NCBI GenBank assembly: GCA_028097645.1
Contig: JAOHEU010000012.1
Coordinates: 1 to 21,883, forward strand
DNA from: Candidatus Pelagibacter sp.
GTDB taxonomy: Bacteria > Pseudomonadota > Alphaproteobacteria > Pelagibacterales > Pelagibacteraceae
DNA length: 21,883 bases
Direction: 5' to 3'
In this document: piece after piece, positions 6,641-15,110 of the stretch
Layout of the letters: the number at the start of each line of letters is the position of its first letter
Numbering within the stretch: the stretch's first letter is position 1
Made by a program: the position numbers and the translations under genes
Notes under the pieces: generated by a model
What the model was told of the DNA's origin: nothing
The model's database searches: none
Seen by the model: only the letters and a program-made list of their open reading frames with translations

Positions 6641-8098
6641 ATGAATTCTATAGTTATTGGTTCGGGGTTTGGTGGAATTGCAGCTGCACTTAGGCTTAGA
6701 GCTAAAGGTCATCAGGTAACATTAGTAGAAAAGCATCCTGACTTAGGAGGAAGAGCAAGAGTGTTTAAAAAAAATGGTTTTACGTTTGACGGTGGACCAA
6801 CTGTAATAACAGCCCCCTATTTAATTAACGAATTATTTGATTTATTTAAAAAAGATCCCAAAGATTATATTAAACTTACCCCTCTTAAAGTTTGGTACCA
6901 ATTCATTTTTGAAGACAAAACAAAATTTGATTACTCAGGAAATGAGTCGGAAATGAAAAATCAAATTCAAAATATAAATAAAGAAGATGTAAAAGGCTAT
7001 GAAAGGTTAGTAAATTTTACAAAAAAAATTTTTGACAAAGGTTTTACGGAGCTTGCAGATGTTCCTTTTGATAAACCGTTTGTAATGATGCAACAATTAC
7101 CTGCGCTTCTAAAACTTAAAAGTTATAAATCTGTGTATTCACTAGTTTCCTCGTATATTAAAAGTGAAAAATTAAGAAGAATGCTAAGCATGCACCCTCT
7201 TCTAGTTGGTGGAAACCCTTTTTCAACAACCTCTATTTACGGACTAATTCTATACCTAGAAAAAAAATGGGGGATACATTATTCGATGGGTGGGACCGGA
7301 AATATTATAAAAGGTTACGAAAAATTAATGAATGAGGTTGGAATAAAGATATTAAAAGAAAGTGAAGTTACCAAGATAATTTCAAAAAATAACAAAATTT
7401 CTGGTGTTCAAATAAATAACAAAAATATTATAGAAGCTGATAATGTGATATGTAATGCAGATCCTCCTGCTGTTTACGAAAAATTATTGAGTCGAAATAA
7501 TAATTCAATTTTATTTAATTGGAAAAAAAATCGTATGGAATACTCTATGGGATTGTTTGTGTATTATTTTGGAACAAAAAAGGTCTATGAGAACGTTGAG
7601 CATCACACAATTAAATTTGGTAACAAATATAAAGAACATCTAGAGGATATATTTAACAAAAAAAAATTAAATGAAGATATTAGTTATTATCTTCATAGAC
7701 CATCAGCAACTGATAAATCAATGGCACCCGAGGGTAATGATTGTTTTTATGTGTTGGTCCCGGTCCCCAATAATCAATCAAAAATTGATTGGAATATTGA
7801 AGGCGAAAAGATGAAAAAATTAGTGATAGATAAAATGGAAAAAGATTTAATGCCTAATCTTAAAGAAAATATTGTAGAAGATTTTTATCTTACGCCAGAT
7901 TACTTTGAAAAAGACTTAAATACTAAATATGGTTCTGGTTTTTCTATCCAACCAAAATTTACTCAATCAGCTTACTTTAGATTTCACAATAAATCAGAGA
8001 TATATGATGGTCTTTACTTTGTTGGAGCAGGAACCCATCCTGGAGCAGGAGTTCCAGGTGTGTTGTCTTCTGCGAAGGTATTAGATAAAATCATATAA
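6641..8098 (+). CDS. crtI: Phytoene desaturase CrtI
   Basis: FAD-dependent desaturase that converts phytoene to lycopene at the membrane. The 485-residue protein opens with the dinucleotide-binding motif GSGFGG (residues 7-12), followed by AALRLRAKGHQVTLVEKHPDLGGRA in pieces typical of the family, and FTFDGGPTVI. The C-terminal end carries the CrtI signature GLYFVGAGTHPGAGVPGVL. Length is normal for bacterial CrtI (about 490-510). It is the first gene of a crtI-crtB-crtY-blh run whose end product is retinal. Its TAA shares a base with the crtB ATG (TAATG), implying coupled translation. Confidence 0.96.
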   Translation: MNSIVIGSGFGGIAAALRLRAKGHQVTLVEKHPDLGGRARVFKKNGFTFDGGPTVITAPYLINELFDLFKKDPKDYIKLTPLKVWYQFIFEDKTKFDYSGNESEMKNQIQNINKEDVKGYERLVNFTKKIFDKGFTELADVPFDKPFVMMQQLPALLKLKSYKSVYSLVSSYIKSEKLRRMLSMHPLLVGGNPFSTTSIYGLILYLEKKWGIHYSMGGTGNIIKGYEKLMNEVGIKILKESEVTKIISKNNKISGVQINNKNIIEADNVICNADPPAVYEKLLSRNNNSILFNWKKNRMEYSMGLFVYYFGTKKVYENVEHHTIKFGNKYKEHLEDIFNKKKLNEDISYYLHRPSATDKSMAPEGNDCFYVLVPVPNNQSKIDWNIEGEKMKKLVIDKMEKDLMPNLKENIVEDFYLTPDYFEKDLNTKYGSGFSIQPKFTQSAYFRFHNKSEIYDGLYFVGAGTHPGAGVPGVLSSAKVLDKII

Positions 8099-8949
8099 TG
8101 GCGGATCAGAGTTATTTATCGATATACGCAAAATCATTTAATTGGGCAGGTTTTTTCTTGCCAAAACAAACTTATTTAAAATGTTCAACTTTATACGATT
8201 TTTGTAGGGTTGCAGATAATATTGCAGATAGCAATGAGGCGATTGAGCTAAAAAAAATAAAATTTTTAGATTTTCAAAATAATTTTAATAATAAAAAATT
8301 TGATGATCCTATTATTAAAAATATGTGGCAACTCATTAATGAGTTTAATATTCCATTAAAAGTCGTTAATGATTTATTAGATGGAATAAATTCTGATATT
8401 CAGCAGAGTATAAAACTACATAAAAAAAAAGATTTATTGCTCTACTCCTATAGAGTGGCAGGAACAGTTGGATTAATGATGGCTAAAATTTTAAGAGTGA
8501 ATAAAAAGGGCTCATTAAAATCAGCAATTGATCTTGGTATTGCAATGCAACTGACGAATATCTCTAGGGATGTTGTTGAAGATCTTAATTTTGGAAGGTC
8601 TTACATAAGTCTAAATTTTGAAGAAATAAGATCTACTATAGAGCTTTCTGAGAGTTATTATGAAAATTCATTCTATTCAATCAAAGAAATTCCATTTGCT
8701 TTTCGTTTTGCTATTTTAGTTGCAAGGAGAGTTTATAGAAAAATTGGATATAAAATTCTTAAAAAAAAAAATTTAGAAAATTACAAAAAATCAGGTAAAA
8801 TTTATGTAACTAACATTGAAAAAATAATTGAAACTTTTTGTTCAGTGTATGATCTAATTAAATTATTTTTGATTAACAAAAGTGATAATGATATTCAGCA
8901 TAATCATTCTTTAATTAGGGAAGAAATAAATTTAGATGAAAGAATTTGA
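8098..8949 (+). CDS. crtB: Phytoene synthase CrtB
   Basis: Condenses two geranylgeranyl diphosphates to phytoene, the first committed carotenoid step. The 283-residue protein has both aspartate-rich metal/diphosphate motifs: FCRVADNIAD with Asp40 and Asp44, and NISRDVVEDLNFGRSYIS with Asp157 and Asp161. The RVAGTVGLMM helix is also typical. The GGPP synthase gene (crtE) that should supply its substrate is not in this window. It overlaps crtY by 14 nt. An uninterrupted run of 11 A at 8761-8771 lies in the 3' part and encodes Lys residues; the frame is intact. Confidence 0.95.
   Translation: MADQSYLSIYAKSFNWAGFFLPKQTYLKCSTLYDFCRVADNIADSNEAIELKKIKFLDFQNNFNNKKFDDPIIKNMWQLINEFNIPLKVVNDLLDGINSDIQQSIKLHKKKDLLLYSYRVAGTVGLMMAKILRVNKKGSLKSAIDLGIAMQLTNISRDVVEDLNFGRSYISLNFEEIRSTIELSESYYENSFYSIKEIPFAFRFAILVARRVYRKIGYKILKKKNLENYKKSGKIYVTNIEKIIETFCSVYDLIKLFLINKSDNDIQHNHSLIREEINLDERI
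8761..8771 (+). repeat. A11 homopolymer inside crtB
   Basis: Eleven consecutive A residues within the coding region (Lys-Lys-Lys-Asn). It is the longest homopolymer I noticed in the window; crtY (A10 at 9481-9490) and ispH (A10 at 11088-11097) hold the next longest. Such tracts can cause replication or transcriptional slippage. Confidence 0.9.
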
Positions 8950-10000
8950 CTATATAATTATTGGAGGTGGGTGCGCAGGTCTATCTCTTGCCTATGAATT
9001 AAATCTTCACCAAAAATTAAACGATAAAACTTTAGCAATCATTGAACCAAGAGACAATTATACTAAAGATAAGACCTGGTCCTTTTGGAAAATTTTTTCT
9101 CATAATTTTGAGGATTGTGTCAAAAAAAGCTGGAGTAATTTTACTATTAATATACCGAACCATACAAAACATTTAGAATGCAAAAATACTCCTTACCAAA
9201 CAATCGATAGCGGGTTATTTTACGACAAAACAATTAATTCTTTAAAACAGAATAAAAATATTTTTTTCCTTAAAAATTTAAATGAAATAAACATTAACAA
9301 TTCATTTATTTTTAATAGTGTTGAGAGTGCAGCAAACAGTAAAGGAAAGCTATGGCAACATTTTTCTGGTTTTGAAATAGAAACAAAGAAATATTTTTTT
9401 GATGAAGAAATATTCAATTTAATGGATTTTGATTGTGAACAAAAAAATAGTGTGCATTTTTTTTATACACTTCCCTATTCAAAAAAAAAAGCACTTGTAG
9501 AAACTACCTGGATTTCAGATCTTAAAAACTCATCTCTTCAAGATTATAATGAGCAACTAAATAACTATATTAAAGACCATTTAAAAATTAAAGATTTTAC
9601 AATTAACTATAAAGAGGTCGGTGCAATACCTTTATTTAATATAGATTATATTAAAAAGCCTAATCAAATTAATATTGGAACAGTGGGCGGCATGACTAGA
9701 TTAAGCACAGGATATACATTTCTCAATATTCAAGAGCATTCCAAGTATATAAGAAAAAATTTAGATAATATTCAAAATACCAGTTTATTTACACTAGGTA
9801 AAAAATACCAATTTTTAGATAATATATTTCTAAAAGTTTTAAAGAATAATCCAAAAGATATGGGACAAATTTTTTTTAAAATGTTTGGCTGCACTTCCGA
9901 AACTGTAATAAATTTTTTATCTAATAAAAGCAATTTACGAGAAGATCTATCAATTATTTCTAAAATGCCAAAATTAAAATTTTTAAGACAGCTTTTTTAA
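8936..10000 (+). CDS. crtY: Lycopene beta-cyclase CrtY
   Basis: Cyclises both ends of lycopene to beta-carotene. The 354-residue flavoprotein starts with an FAD-binding beta-alpha-beta (YIIIGGGCAGLSLAYEL, glycines at 10-12 and 15). It also has DKTWSFW at 45-51 and GGMTRLSTGYTF, which corresponds to the GGM.RPSTGYTF-type motif of CrtY-type cyclases (the usual Pro is Leu here). It starts inside the last 14 nt of crtB and ends 1 nt before blh. The assignment to CrtY rather than the unrelated CrtL or CrtYcd type rests on these motifs and on its place between crtB and blh. Confidence 0.94.
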   Translation: MKEFDYIIIGGGCAGLSLAYELNLHQKLNDKTLAIIEPRDNYTKDKTWSFWKIFSHNFEDCVKKSWSNFTINIPNHTKHLECKNTPYQTIDSGLFYDKTINSLKQNKNIFFLKNLNEININNSFIFNSVESAANSKGKLWQHFSGFEIETKKYFFDEEIFNLMDFDCEQKNSVHFFYTLPYSKKKALVETTWISDLKNSSLQDYNEQLNNYIKDHLKIKDFTINYKEVGAIPLFNIDYIKKPNQINIGTVGGMTRLSTGYTFLNIQEHSKYIRKNLDNIQNTSLFTLGKKYQFLDNIFLKVLKNNPKDMGQIFFKMFGCTSETVINFLSNKSNLREDLSIISKMPKLKFLRQLF

Positions 10001-10001
10001 A

Positions 10002-10937
10002 ATGATAAATAATATAAAAAGAATAAACTTAAATCATTCTTTTATTTTTTTTTTATTTTGCAATATTATTTCTTTAATCACTTTCAAAGCTAAGAATTTT
10101 TCAATCTCTCCTCTAATTTGCTTATTCCTCATTTTAGTTATTGGGGTTTCTCATGGATCTCTTGACCACGTTAAAGGCAAAAAACTTTTGAAAAATTTTG
10201 ATATTAAAAATGTTTTTTTCTTTTATGTCTCATACATATTGCTTGCTATTTTCATAATCATTGCATGGGTTTTGTTGCCAGCAATATCTTTGCTTCTTTT
10301 TTTAGTCGTTGCGTCATATCATTTTGGTAAAGAAGATACTCAATTTTTAACAACAAACGCTAATTCAATAAATCCGTTGTTATACTTTTTTAAAGGATCG
10401 CTAATTATTCTAGCACCCATGTTTTTTCATTTTGATGAAACAGTTACTATATATAAATTTTTATTAGTTGAAGATGAAACTTTTTATACAATCTTAGATT
10501 ATATAGAAACTAATAAAATTCTTTTGATTGGAATTATTTTAAGCACTTTATCAAGTGTTCTATTATTTATAAAAGAATTTGAAATTAAAAAATTTGTTAT
10601 TTTTTTAGATTATTTTTCAATTATCATTTTAAATTATTATCTTTCACCATTAGTAGCATTTACATTATATTTTTGTTTCTTACATTCATTAAGGCATAGT
10701 ATTTCTTTGATATTTGAAATAGATAATTTTGATTTTAATAATGGTTTAATTAAATTTTTAAAAAAAGCACTACCACTTACAATTTTAACAGCTGTTTTCT
10801 GTGTAATAAGTTTGTTTTTTTTGAACAATATTTATGATTTAAACAGTTCTATTTTAAAAGTGATATTTATAGGTTTGGCGTCTTTAACCTTTCCACATAT
10901 ATTGCTCGAATATTTATTGGAAAAAAATGAAAAATAA
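10002..10937 (+). CDS. blh: Brp/Blh family beta-carotene 15,15'-dioxygenase (retinal formation)
   Basis: An integral membrane oxygenase that cleaves beta-carotene into two retinals. The 311-residue protein is strongly hydrophobic with multiple predicted membrane helices. It has the conserved histidine motifs of Brp/Blh proteins: GVSHGSLDHVKG (His51, Asp55, His56), SYHFGKED (His107), FLHSLRHS (His228, Arg231, His232) and TFPHILLEYLL (His299). Some of these histidines are expected iron ligands. It completes the retinal pathway started by crtI-crtB-crtY, which implies a rhodopsin encoded elsewhere. Its last 11 nt overlap the start of ispH. Confidence 0.94.
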   Translation: MINNIKRINLNHSFIFFLFCNIISLITFKAKNFSISPLICLFLILVIGVSHGSLDHVKGKKLLKNFDIKNVFFFYVSYILLAIFIIIAWVLLPAISLLLFLVVASYHFGKEDTQFLTTNANSINPLLYFFKGSLIILAPMFFHFDETVTIYKFLLVEDETFYTILDYIETNKILLIGIILSTLSSVLLFIKEFEIKKFVIFLDYFSIIILNYYLSPLVAFTLYFCFLHSLRHSISLIFEIDNFDFNNGLIKFLKKALPLTILTAVFCVISLFFLNNIYDLNSSILKVIFIGLASLTFPHILLEYLLEKNEK

Positions 10938-11871
10938 AGAAATTAAAGTTTTGCTCTCAGCTCCACGTGGTTTTTGTGCTGGTGTAGAAAGAGCTATTGA
11001 AATTGTAGAAAAATCAATTCAAAAATACGGTGCACCAGTTTATGTGCGGCATGAAATTGTTCATAATAAATTTGTTGTTGATGATTTAAAAAAAAAAGGA
11101 GCAATTTTTGTTGAAGAACTTGAGGAAATAAATGATAAATCAAGACCAGTTATTTTTTCAGCTCACGGTGTTCCAAAAAAAATACCGGAAGATGCTAAAA
11201 ATTATAATATGACTTATGTAGATGCAACATGTCCTCTTGTCTCTAAAGTGCATAGAGAGGCTGAAAATTTAAATAAAGCTGGTTACCATATAATTTTAAT
11301 TGGTCATAAAAATCACCCTGAAGTTATAGGCACTATGGGTCAACTACCTGAAGGATCAATTGATCTTGTACAAAATGAAGAAGAGGCAAAAAATTATGAG
11401 AATAAAGATAATAAAAAAATTGCATTTGTTACCCAGACAACTTTATCTGTAGACGATACAAAAGATATTATTAACATATTAAAAAAAAGATTTGAAAATA
11501 TAAGAGAACCTCAAAAAGAAGATATTTGTTACGCAACAACAAATAGACAAATGGCTGTTAAAAATATAGCTAAAAATTGCGATATATTTTTTATAATTGG
11601 TAGCAGAAATTCTTCAAACTCAGTCAGACTTGTAGAAGTTGCTAAAAAATCTGGCTGTGAAAATTCGATGTTAATCCATTCAGAAAGTGAAATACCTTAT
11701 GATAAAATTCAAAATTCAAATACTATTGGTATTTCGTCTGGAGCTTCGGCGCCTGAAATATTGGTTGATAATTTTATTAATGAGTTAAAAAATAGATTTA
11801 CTATAAAAATAGATGAAGTAGAGATAATTAAAGAAGACGTAGTATTTAAAATCCCAAAAAAATTAAATTAA
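10927..11871 (+). CDS. ispH: 4-hydroxy-3-methylbut-2-enyl diphosphate reductase IspH (LytB)
   Basis: Last enzyme of the MEP pathway, reducing HMBPP to IPP and DMAPP with a [4Fe-4S] cluster. The 314-residue protein has the three cluster cysteines in their standard contexts: APRGFCAGVERAI (Cys17), DATCPLVSKVH (Cys102) and DICYATTNRQ (Cys201). HEIVHNKFVV, GHKNHPEVIG, TQTTLS and IGSRNSSNS are also typical substrate-site motifs. It begins inside blh by 11 nt, so precursor supply may be translationally coupled to the retinal genes. The ispH-thrB-rnhA order itself is common in alphaproteobacteria, so the crt cluster may simply have been inserted upstream. Confidence 0.97.
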   Translation: MKNKEIKVLLSAPRGFCAGVERAIEIVEKSIQKYGAPVYVRHEIVHNKFVVDDLKKKGAIFVEELEEINDKSRPVIFSAHGVPKKIPEDAKNYNMTYVDATCPLVSKVHREAENLNKAGYHIILIGHKNHPEVIGTMGQLPEGSIDLVQNEEEAKNYENKDNKKIAFVTQTTLSVDDTKDIINILKKRFENIREPQKEDICYATTNRQMAVKNIAKNCDIFFIIGSRNSSNSVRLVEVAKKSGCENSMLIHSESEIPYDKIQNSNTIGISSGASAPEILVDNFINELKNRFTIKIDEVEIIKEDVVFKIPKKLN

Positions 11872-11872
11872 G

Positions 11873-12838
11873 ATGGCTGTTTATACAAAGATTAATAAGA
11901 AAGATATTGTTTCAATTAACGATCAGTTTGAAATGGAAAGAATTACCTATTTCAAAGGAATAAAGAAAGGAATTGAGAATACAAATTATTTATTAAAAAC
12001 AAAAAAAAGTAAATTTATTTTAACAATTTTTGAAAAAAGAGTTTCAAAAAAAGAAATACCTTTTTTTATGAAATTAATGGAGATATTAAATAACTCTAAT
12101 ATTAATTGTCCAAAACCTCTTAAAACTAAAAAAGGCTCACACTTAATAAATTTAAAAAATAAAAAAGCGTGCATTGTTTCTTTCTTAAATGGAAAAGATA
12201 AGATTAAATTAAATTTAAATAATTGTTTCGAAGTTGGCAAAGTAATTGCAAACATCCATAAAATTACTAAAAAAATAAATATATCAAGAAAAAATTCAAT
12301 GAGTATTAAAGAATTGGGACCATTATTAAAAAGTATAAAATTTAAATCAAAAAAATTTGATAATTTACAAAATTTTTTAATAAATAATTTAAAAGATATA
12401 AAAAAAAATTGGCCCTCAAAACTTCCTCAAGGAGTAATTCATGGCGATTTATTTATAGATAATATTTTTTTTAATAAAGATAAATTGTCTGGAGTAATTG
12501 ACTTTTATTTTGCTGCAAACGATATCTTTATGTATGAAATTGCTATCTGCATAAATGCTTTATGTTTTGATTATAAAAATAAAAAATTTATGATGAATAA
12601 GCAAAAAATTAATAAATTAATAGAGGGCTACGAGAGTGTTAAGAAAATTTCATTAAAAGAAAAAAAATCATTGAACATCTTATGTAGGGGTGCTGCGATG
12701 AGATATCTTTTAACTAGATTATATGATTATTCAAATACTCCTAGTACAGCATTGATTAAAATTAAAGATCCTAATGAGTATTATCAAAAACTTATTACAC
12801 ATAATAACTTAAAGTCTTATAAAGATTATTTAAATTAA
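11873..12838 (+). CDS. thrB: Homoserine kinase, ThrB type II (APH-like fold)
   Basis: Phosphorylates L-homoserine for threonine synthesis. The 321-residue protein has the aminoglycoside-phosphotransferase-like kinase fold of proteobacterial ThrB. It opens MAVYTKI, has the GIENTNYLL segment, the catalytic loop VIHGDLFIDNIFF (His190, Asp192, Asn197) and the metal-binding VIDFYFA (Asp210). The type II form is unrelated to GHMP-type ThrB of enterobacteria. It lies 1 nt after ispH and its TAA overlaps the rnhA start (TAATG). Its pathway partner thrC is on the opposite strand about 1 kb away, in the converging cox run. Confidence 0.92.
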   Translation: MAVYTKINKKDIVSINDQFEMERITYFKGIKKGIENTNYLLKTKKSKFILTIFEKRVSKKEIPFFMKLMEILNNSNINCPKPLKTKKGSHLINLKNKKACIVSFLNGKDKIKLNLNNCFEVGKVIANIHKITKKINISRKNSMSIKELGPLLKSIKFKSKKFDNLQNFLINNLKDIKKNWPSKLPQGVIHGDLFIDNIFFNKDKLSGVIDFYFAANDIFMYEIAICINALCFDYKNKKFMMNKQKINKLIEGYESVKKISLKEKKSLNILCRGAAMRYLLTRLYDYSNTPSTALIKIKDPNEYYQKLITHNNLKSYKDYLN

Positions 12839-13263
12839 TGATTGAAATCTATACTGATGGTTCTTGTTTAACAAACCCTGGTAATGGTGGATGGGCGGCA
12901 ATAATCAATGAAGATGGAAAAATAAAAAAAATTAGTGGTAATGAAAAAAATACTACTAATAATAGAATGGAATTATTAGCACCTATTAATGCATTAAAAG
13001 AGATGAATCCTAGCTCACAAATAACAATTTATACAGACTCGCAATATGTCAAACTTGGAATAACAGAATGGATAAAAAAGTGGATCATAAATAATTGGCA
13101 AACATCAAAAAAAGAAGATGTTAAAAATAAAGACTTATGGGTTGAATTATATAATTTAAATAAATCTTTAAATGTAAATTGGAATTGGGTGAAAGCTCAT
13201 GCTGGAAATCCTATGAATGAAGAAGTAGATTTAATGGCTAAAAAAGCTGCAAATTTAGACTAA
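12838..13263 (+). CDS. rnhA: Ribonuclease HI
   Basis: Cleaves the RNA strand of RNA:DNA hybrids, e.g. R-loops and Okazaki primers. The 141-residue protein carries the four catalytic carboxylates in order: Asp7 (IYTDGSCL), Glu45 (NNRMELLA), Asp67 (IYTDSQYV) and Asp131 (NEEVDLMA). The active-site-flap histidine is in VKAHAGNP (His121). Length and the KWIINNW basic region match bacterial type HI. It is the last gene of the + strand run and its final 9 nt overlap the end of the convergent peroxiredoxin gene, so no terminator fits between them. Confidence 0.97.
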   Translation: MIEIYTDGSCLTNPGNGGWAAIINEDGKIKKISGNEKNTTNNRMELLAPINALKEMNPSSQITIYTDSQYVKLGITEWIKKWIINNWQTSKKEDVKNKDLWVELYNLNKSLNVNWNWVKAHAGNPMNEEVDLMAKKAANLD

Positions 13264-13740
13264 TTTAATAAAGTTTTCAGCAGCAGAAATTTCACAAGAT
13301 CCTGTATCTGCCTCTTTTTGTAATTTAACAATCTTTAAATTATTCACTAACATCGTATACCTATTAGATCTAATACCAAGTCCTCTTGCACTTTTATCTA
13401 CTTCAGCTCCAATTCCTTTAGTAAAATTTAAAAATGGGTCTCCAATCATTAATATCTTATCCTCAACATTGTGTTCTTTACCCCACGCACTCATTACAAA
13501 TGGATCATTCACTGAAATACAGATTATGTGATCAATTCCTTTTTCCTTATATTGCTCAAACATATTTACATATCCTGGAAGGTGTTTTGCAGAGCATACC
13601 GAAGTATATGCTCCAGGAAGACCAAAAATAACTACTTTTTTATCCTTCAATAATGTTTGAGTGTTTTTTTTAATAGGTTCTCCATTCTCCATAACAAAAA
13701 CATCTGCATTAGGAATTTGATCATTTTCTTTTATATGCAT
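13255..13740 (-). CDS. Prx5-like peroxiredoxin
   Basis: A thiol peroxidase of the Prx5/AhpE-like hybrid group that reduces hydrogen peroxide or organic peroxides. In the 161-residue protein the active site PGAYTSVCSAKHLPGY holds Thr46 and the peroxidatic Cys49 in the P-x3-T-x2-C pattern. Further family features are WGKEHNV, the GDP-F-NFTKGIGAEVD segment, and RSNRYTMLV with the active-site arginine. A C-terminal Cys149 (TGSCEIS) could act as a resolving cysteine, but the reductant is not determinable here. It is the last gene of the cox-to-prx run, with its start overlapping the thrC stop (TAATG). It ends within rnhA on the other strand. Confidence 0.92.
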   Translation of the reverse strand: MHIKENDQIPNADVFVMENGEPIKKNTQTLLKDKKVVIFGLPGAYTSVCSAKHLPGYVNMFEQYKEKGIDHIICISVNDPFVMSAWGKEHNVEDKILMIGDPFLNFTKGIGAEVDKSARGLGIRSNRYTMLVNNLKIVKLQKEADTGSCEISAAENFIKLV

Positions 13741-15110
13741 TAAATTCTTTCCTTTATATGTTGCTTGATTTTTTCAACGTCATTATCAAGAATATCATAA
13801 TTTTCTTTTTCTTCCATAACAAACATTAATTCTTTAGGTAGATCTTCTTTTAAATTTATTGCTTTTTTAATTGCATCAGGAAATTTACATGGATGAGCTG
13901 TTGCTAAAACTATATTATTTCCATCTAAATTGCTTTTATCAAAAGCACCATAACCAATTGCACTATGAGGATCTAACACAATTTTAAATTTTTCATAAAC
14001 CTTGCTAATTGTTTTTAAAACCTCTTCTTCGCTCATTCGAGTAGATAAAAAATCTTCATTTATTTTATCTAATTTTTCTTGATTGATAATATATTTTCCT
14101 TTTTCTTTTATACTTTTCATTGCATCTATTGTTTGCAAATCATCACCTTCATTTAAATCATAAAGTAGTCTTTCAAAATTACTTGCTACTTGTATATCCA
14201 TACTAGGAGATAAAGTTTCAGATACATTTTCTACTTCATAACTTCCTTTTGAAATAGCCCTATGAAGGATGTCATTCTGATTAGTGGCAACAATCAATTT
14301 ATTAATTGGAAGGCCCATTTTTTTAGCAAGGTATCCAGCATATACGTCTCCAAAATTTCCTGTTGGTACCGAAAAATTGATTGGACGTTTGTCATCCTCA
14401 ATTAAAAAATAGCTATAAAAATAATATACACTTTGAGTAATAATACGTGCCCAGTTTATTGAATTTACACCTGACATTTTGATATCATTTGAAAAAGTTT
14501 TATCTTCAAACATTGTTTTAACTAAATTTTGACAATCATCAAAATTTCCATTCACAGCGATATTAAAAACATTTTTGTCTTTTCCAGTAGTCATCAACTT
14601 TCTTTGAACTACCGACACTCTATTATGTGGATGAAGTACAAAAATATTAATATTTTTTTTCCCTTTGATGGCATCAATAGCTGCTGCCCCAGTGTCTCCT
14701 GAAGTAGCTACTACAATATTTATTTTTTCATTTTGATTGTTTAAGTAATATTCATAAAAATTGCCTAAAAGTTGCATTGCAACATCTTTAAAAGCTAATG
14801 TAGGGCCATGAAATAATTCAAGTATAGAACGGTCTCCAAGTTTTATAAGATCAACAACATTTTTTTTTCTAAAAACAGAATAAGATTTATCAATGATTTT
14901 ATCCAAATCAGCTTCGGTCATGAAGTCACCAATAAATGGATAAATAATTTTCTTTGCTAAATCATTATACCCCAGCCCTCTAAGATTCTTAATATCAACT
15001 TTCTTAAGAGATTGGGGTATGAATAAACCACCATCATCTGCAAGGCCTTTTATAAAAACATCCTTAAATTTAAAGGTTTTTTTATTATTTCTAGTACTTA
15101 AGTAATCCAT
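13740..15110 (-). CDS. thrC: Threonine synthase
   Basis: PLP enzyme converting O-phospho-L-homoserine to threonine. The 456-residue length and the N-terminal MDYLSTRNN fit the longer proteobacterial/fungal type of threonine synthase. The PLP-binding lysine is in FHGPTLAFKDVAMQLLG (Lys108). The cofactor phosphate loop is TSGDTGAAAIDAIKG and the substrate region includes SINWARIITQSVYYFYSY. VPTGNFGDVYAGYLAKKMG is also diagnostic. It starts 1 nt-adjacent to the SURF1 stop and its TAA overlaps the peroxiredoxin ATG. It therefore appears to be co-transcribed with oxidase assembly genes rather than with thrB. Confidence 0.97.
   Translation of the reverse strand: MDYLSTRNNKKTFKFKDVFIKGLADDGGLFIPQSLKKVDIKNLRGLGYNDLAKKIIYPFIGDFMTEADLDKIIDKSYSVFRKKNVVDLIKLGDRSILELFHGPTLAFKDVAMQLLGNFYEYYLNNQNEKINIVVATSGDTGAAAIDAIKGKKNINIFVLHPHNRVSVVQRKLMTTGKDKNVFNIAVNGNFDDCQNLVKTMFEDKTFSNDIKMSGVNSINWARIITQSVYYFYSYFLIEDDKRPINFSVPTGNFGDVYAGYLAKKMGLPINKLIVATNQNDILHRAISKGSYEVENVSETLSPSMDIQVASNFERLLYDLNEGDDLQTIDAMKSIKEKGKYIINQEKLDKINEDFLSTRMSEEEVLKTISKVYEKFKIVLDPHSAIGYGAFDKSNLDGNNIVLATAHPCKFPDAIKKAINLKEDLPKELMFVMEEKENYDILDNDVEKIKQHIKERI

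Noticed and set aside
7750..7775. Tandem GGTCCC-like repeat in crtI
   Set aside because: It is a short repetition encoding Val-Pro-Val-Pro in a conserved stretch; no sign of a binding site or mobile element.
13434..13631. 65-codon plus-strand frame opposite the peroxiredoxin gene
   Set aside because: The minus-strand peroxiredoxin has an intact active site and family length; the plus frame shows no motif.
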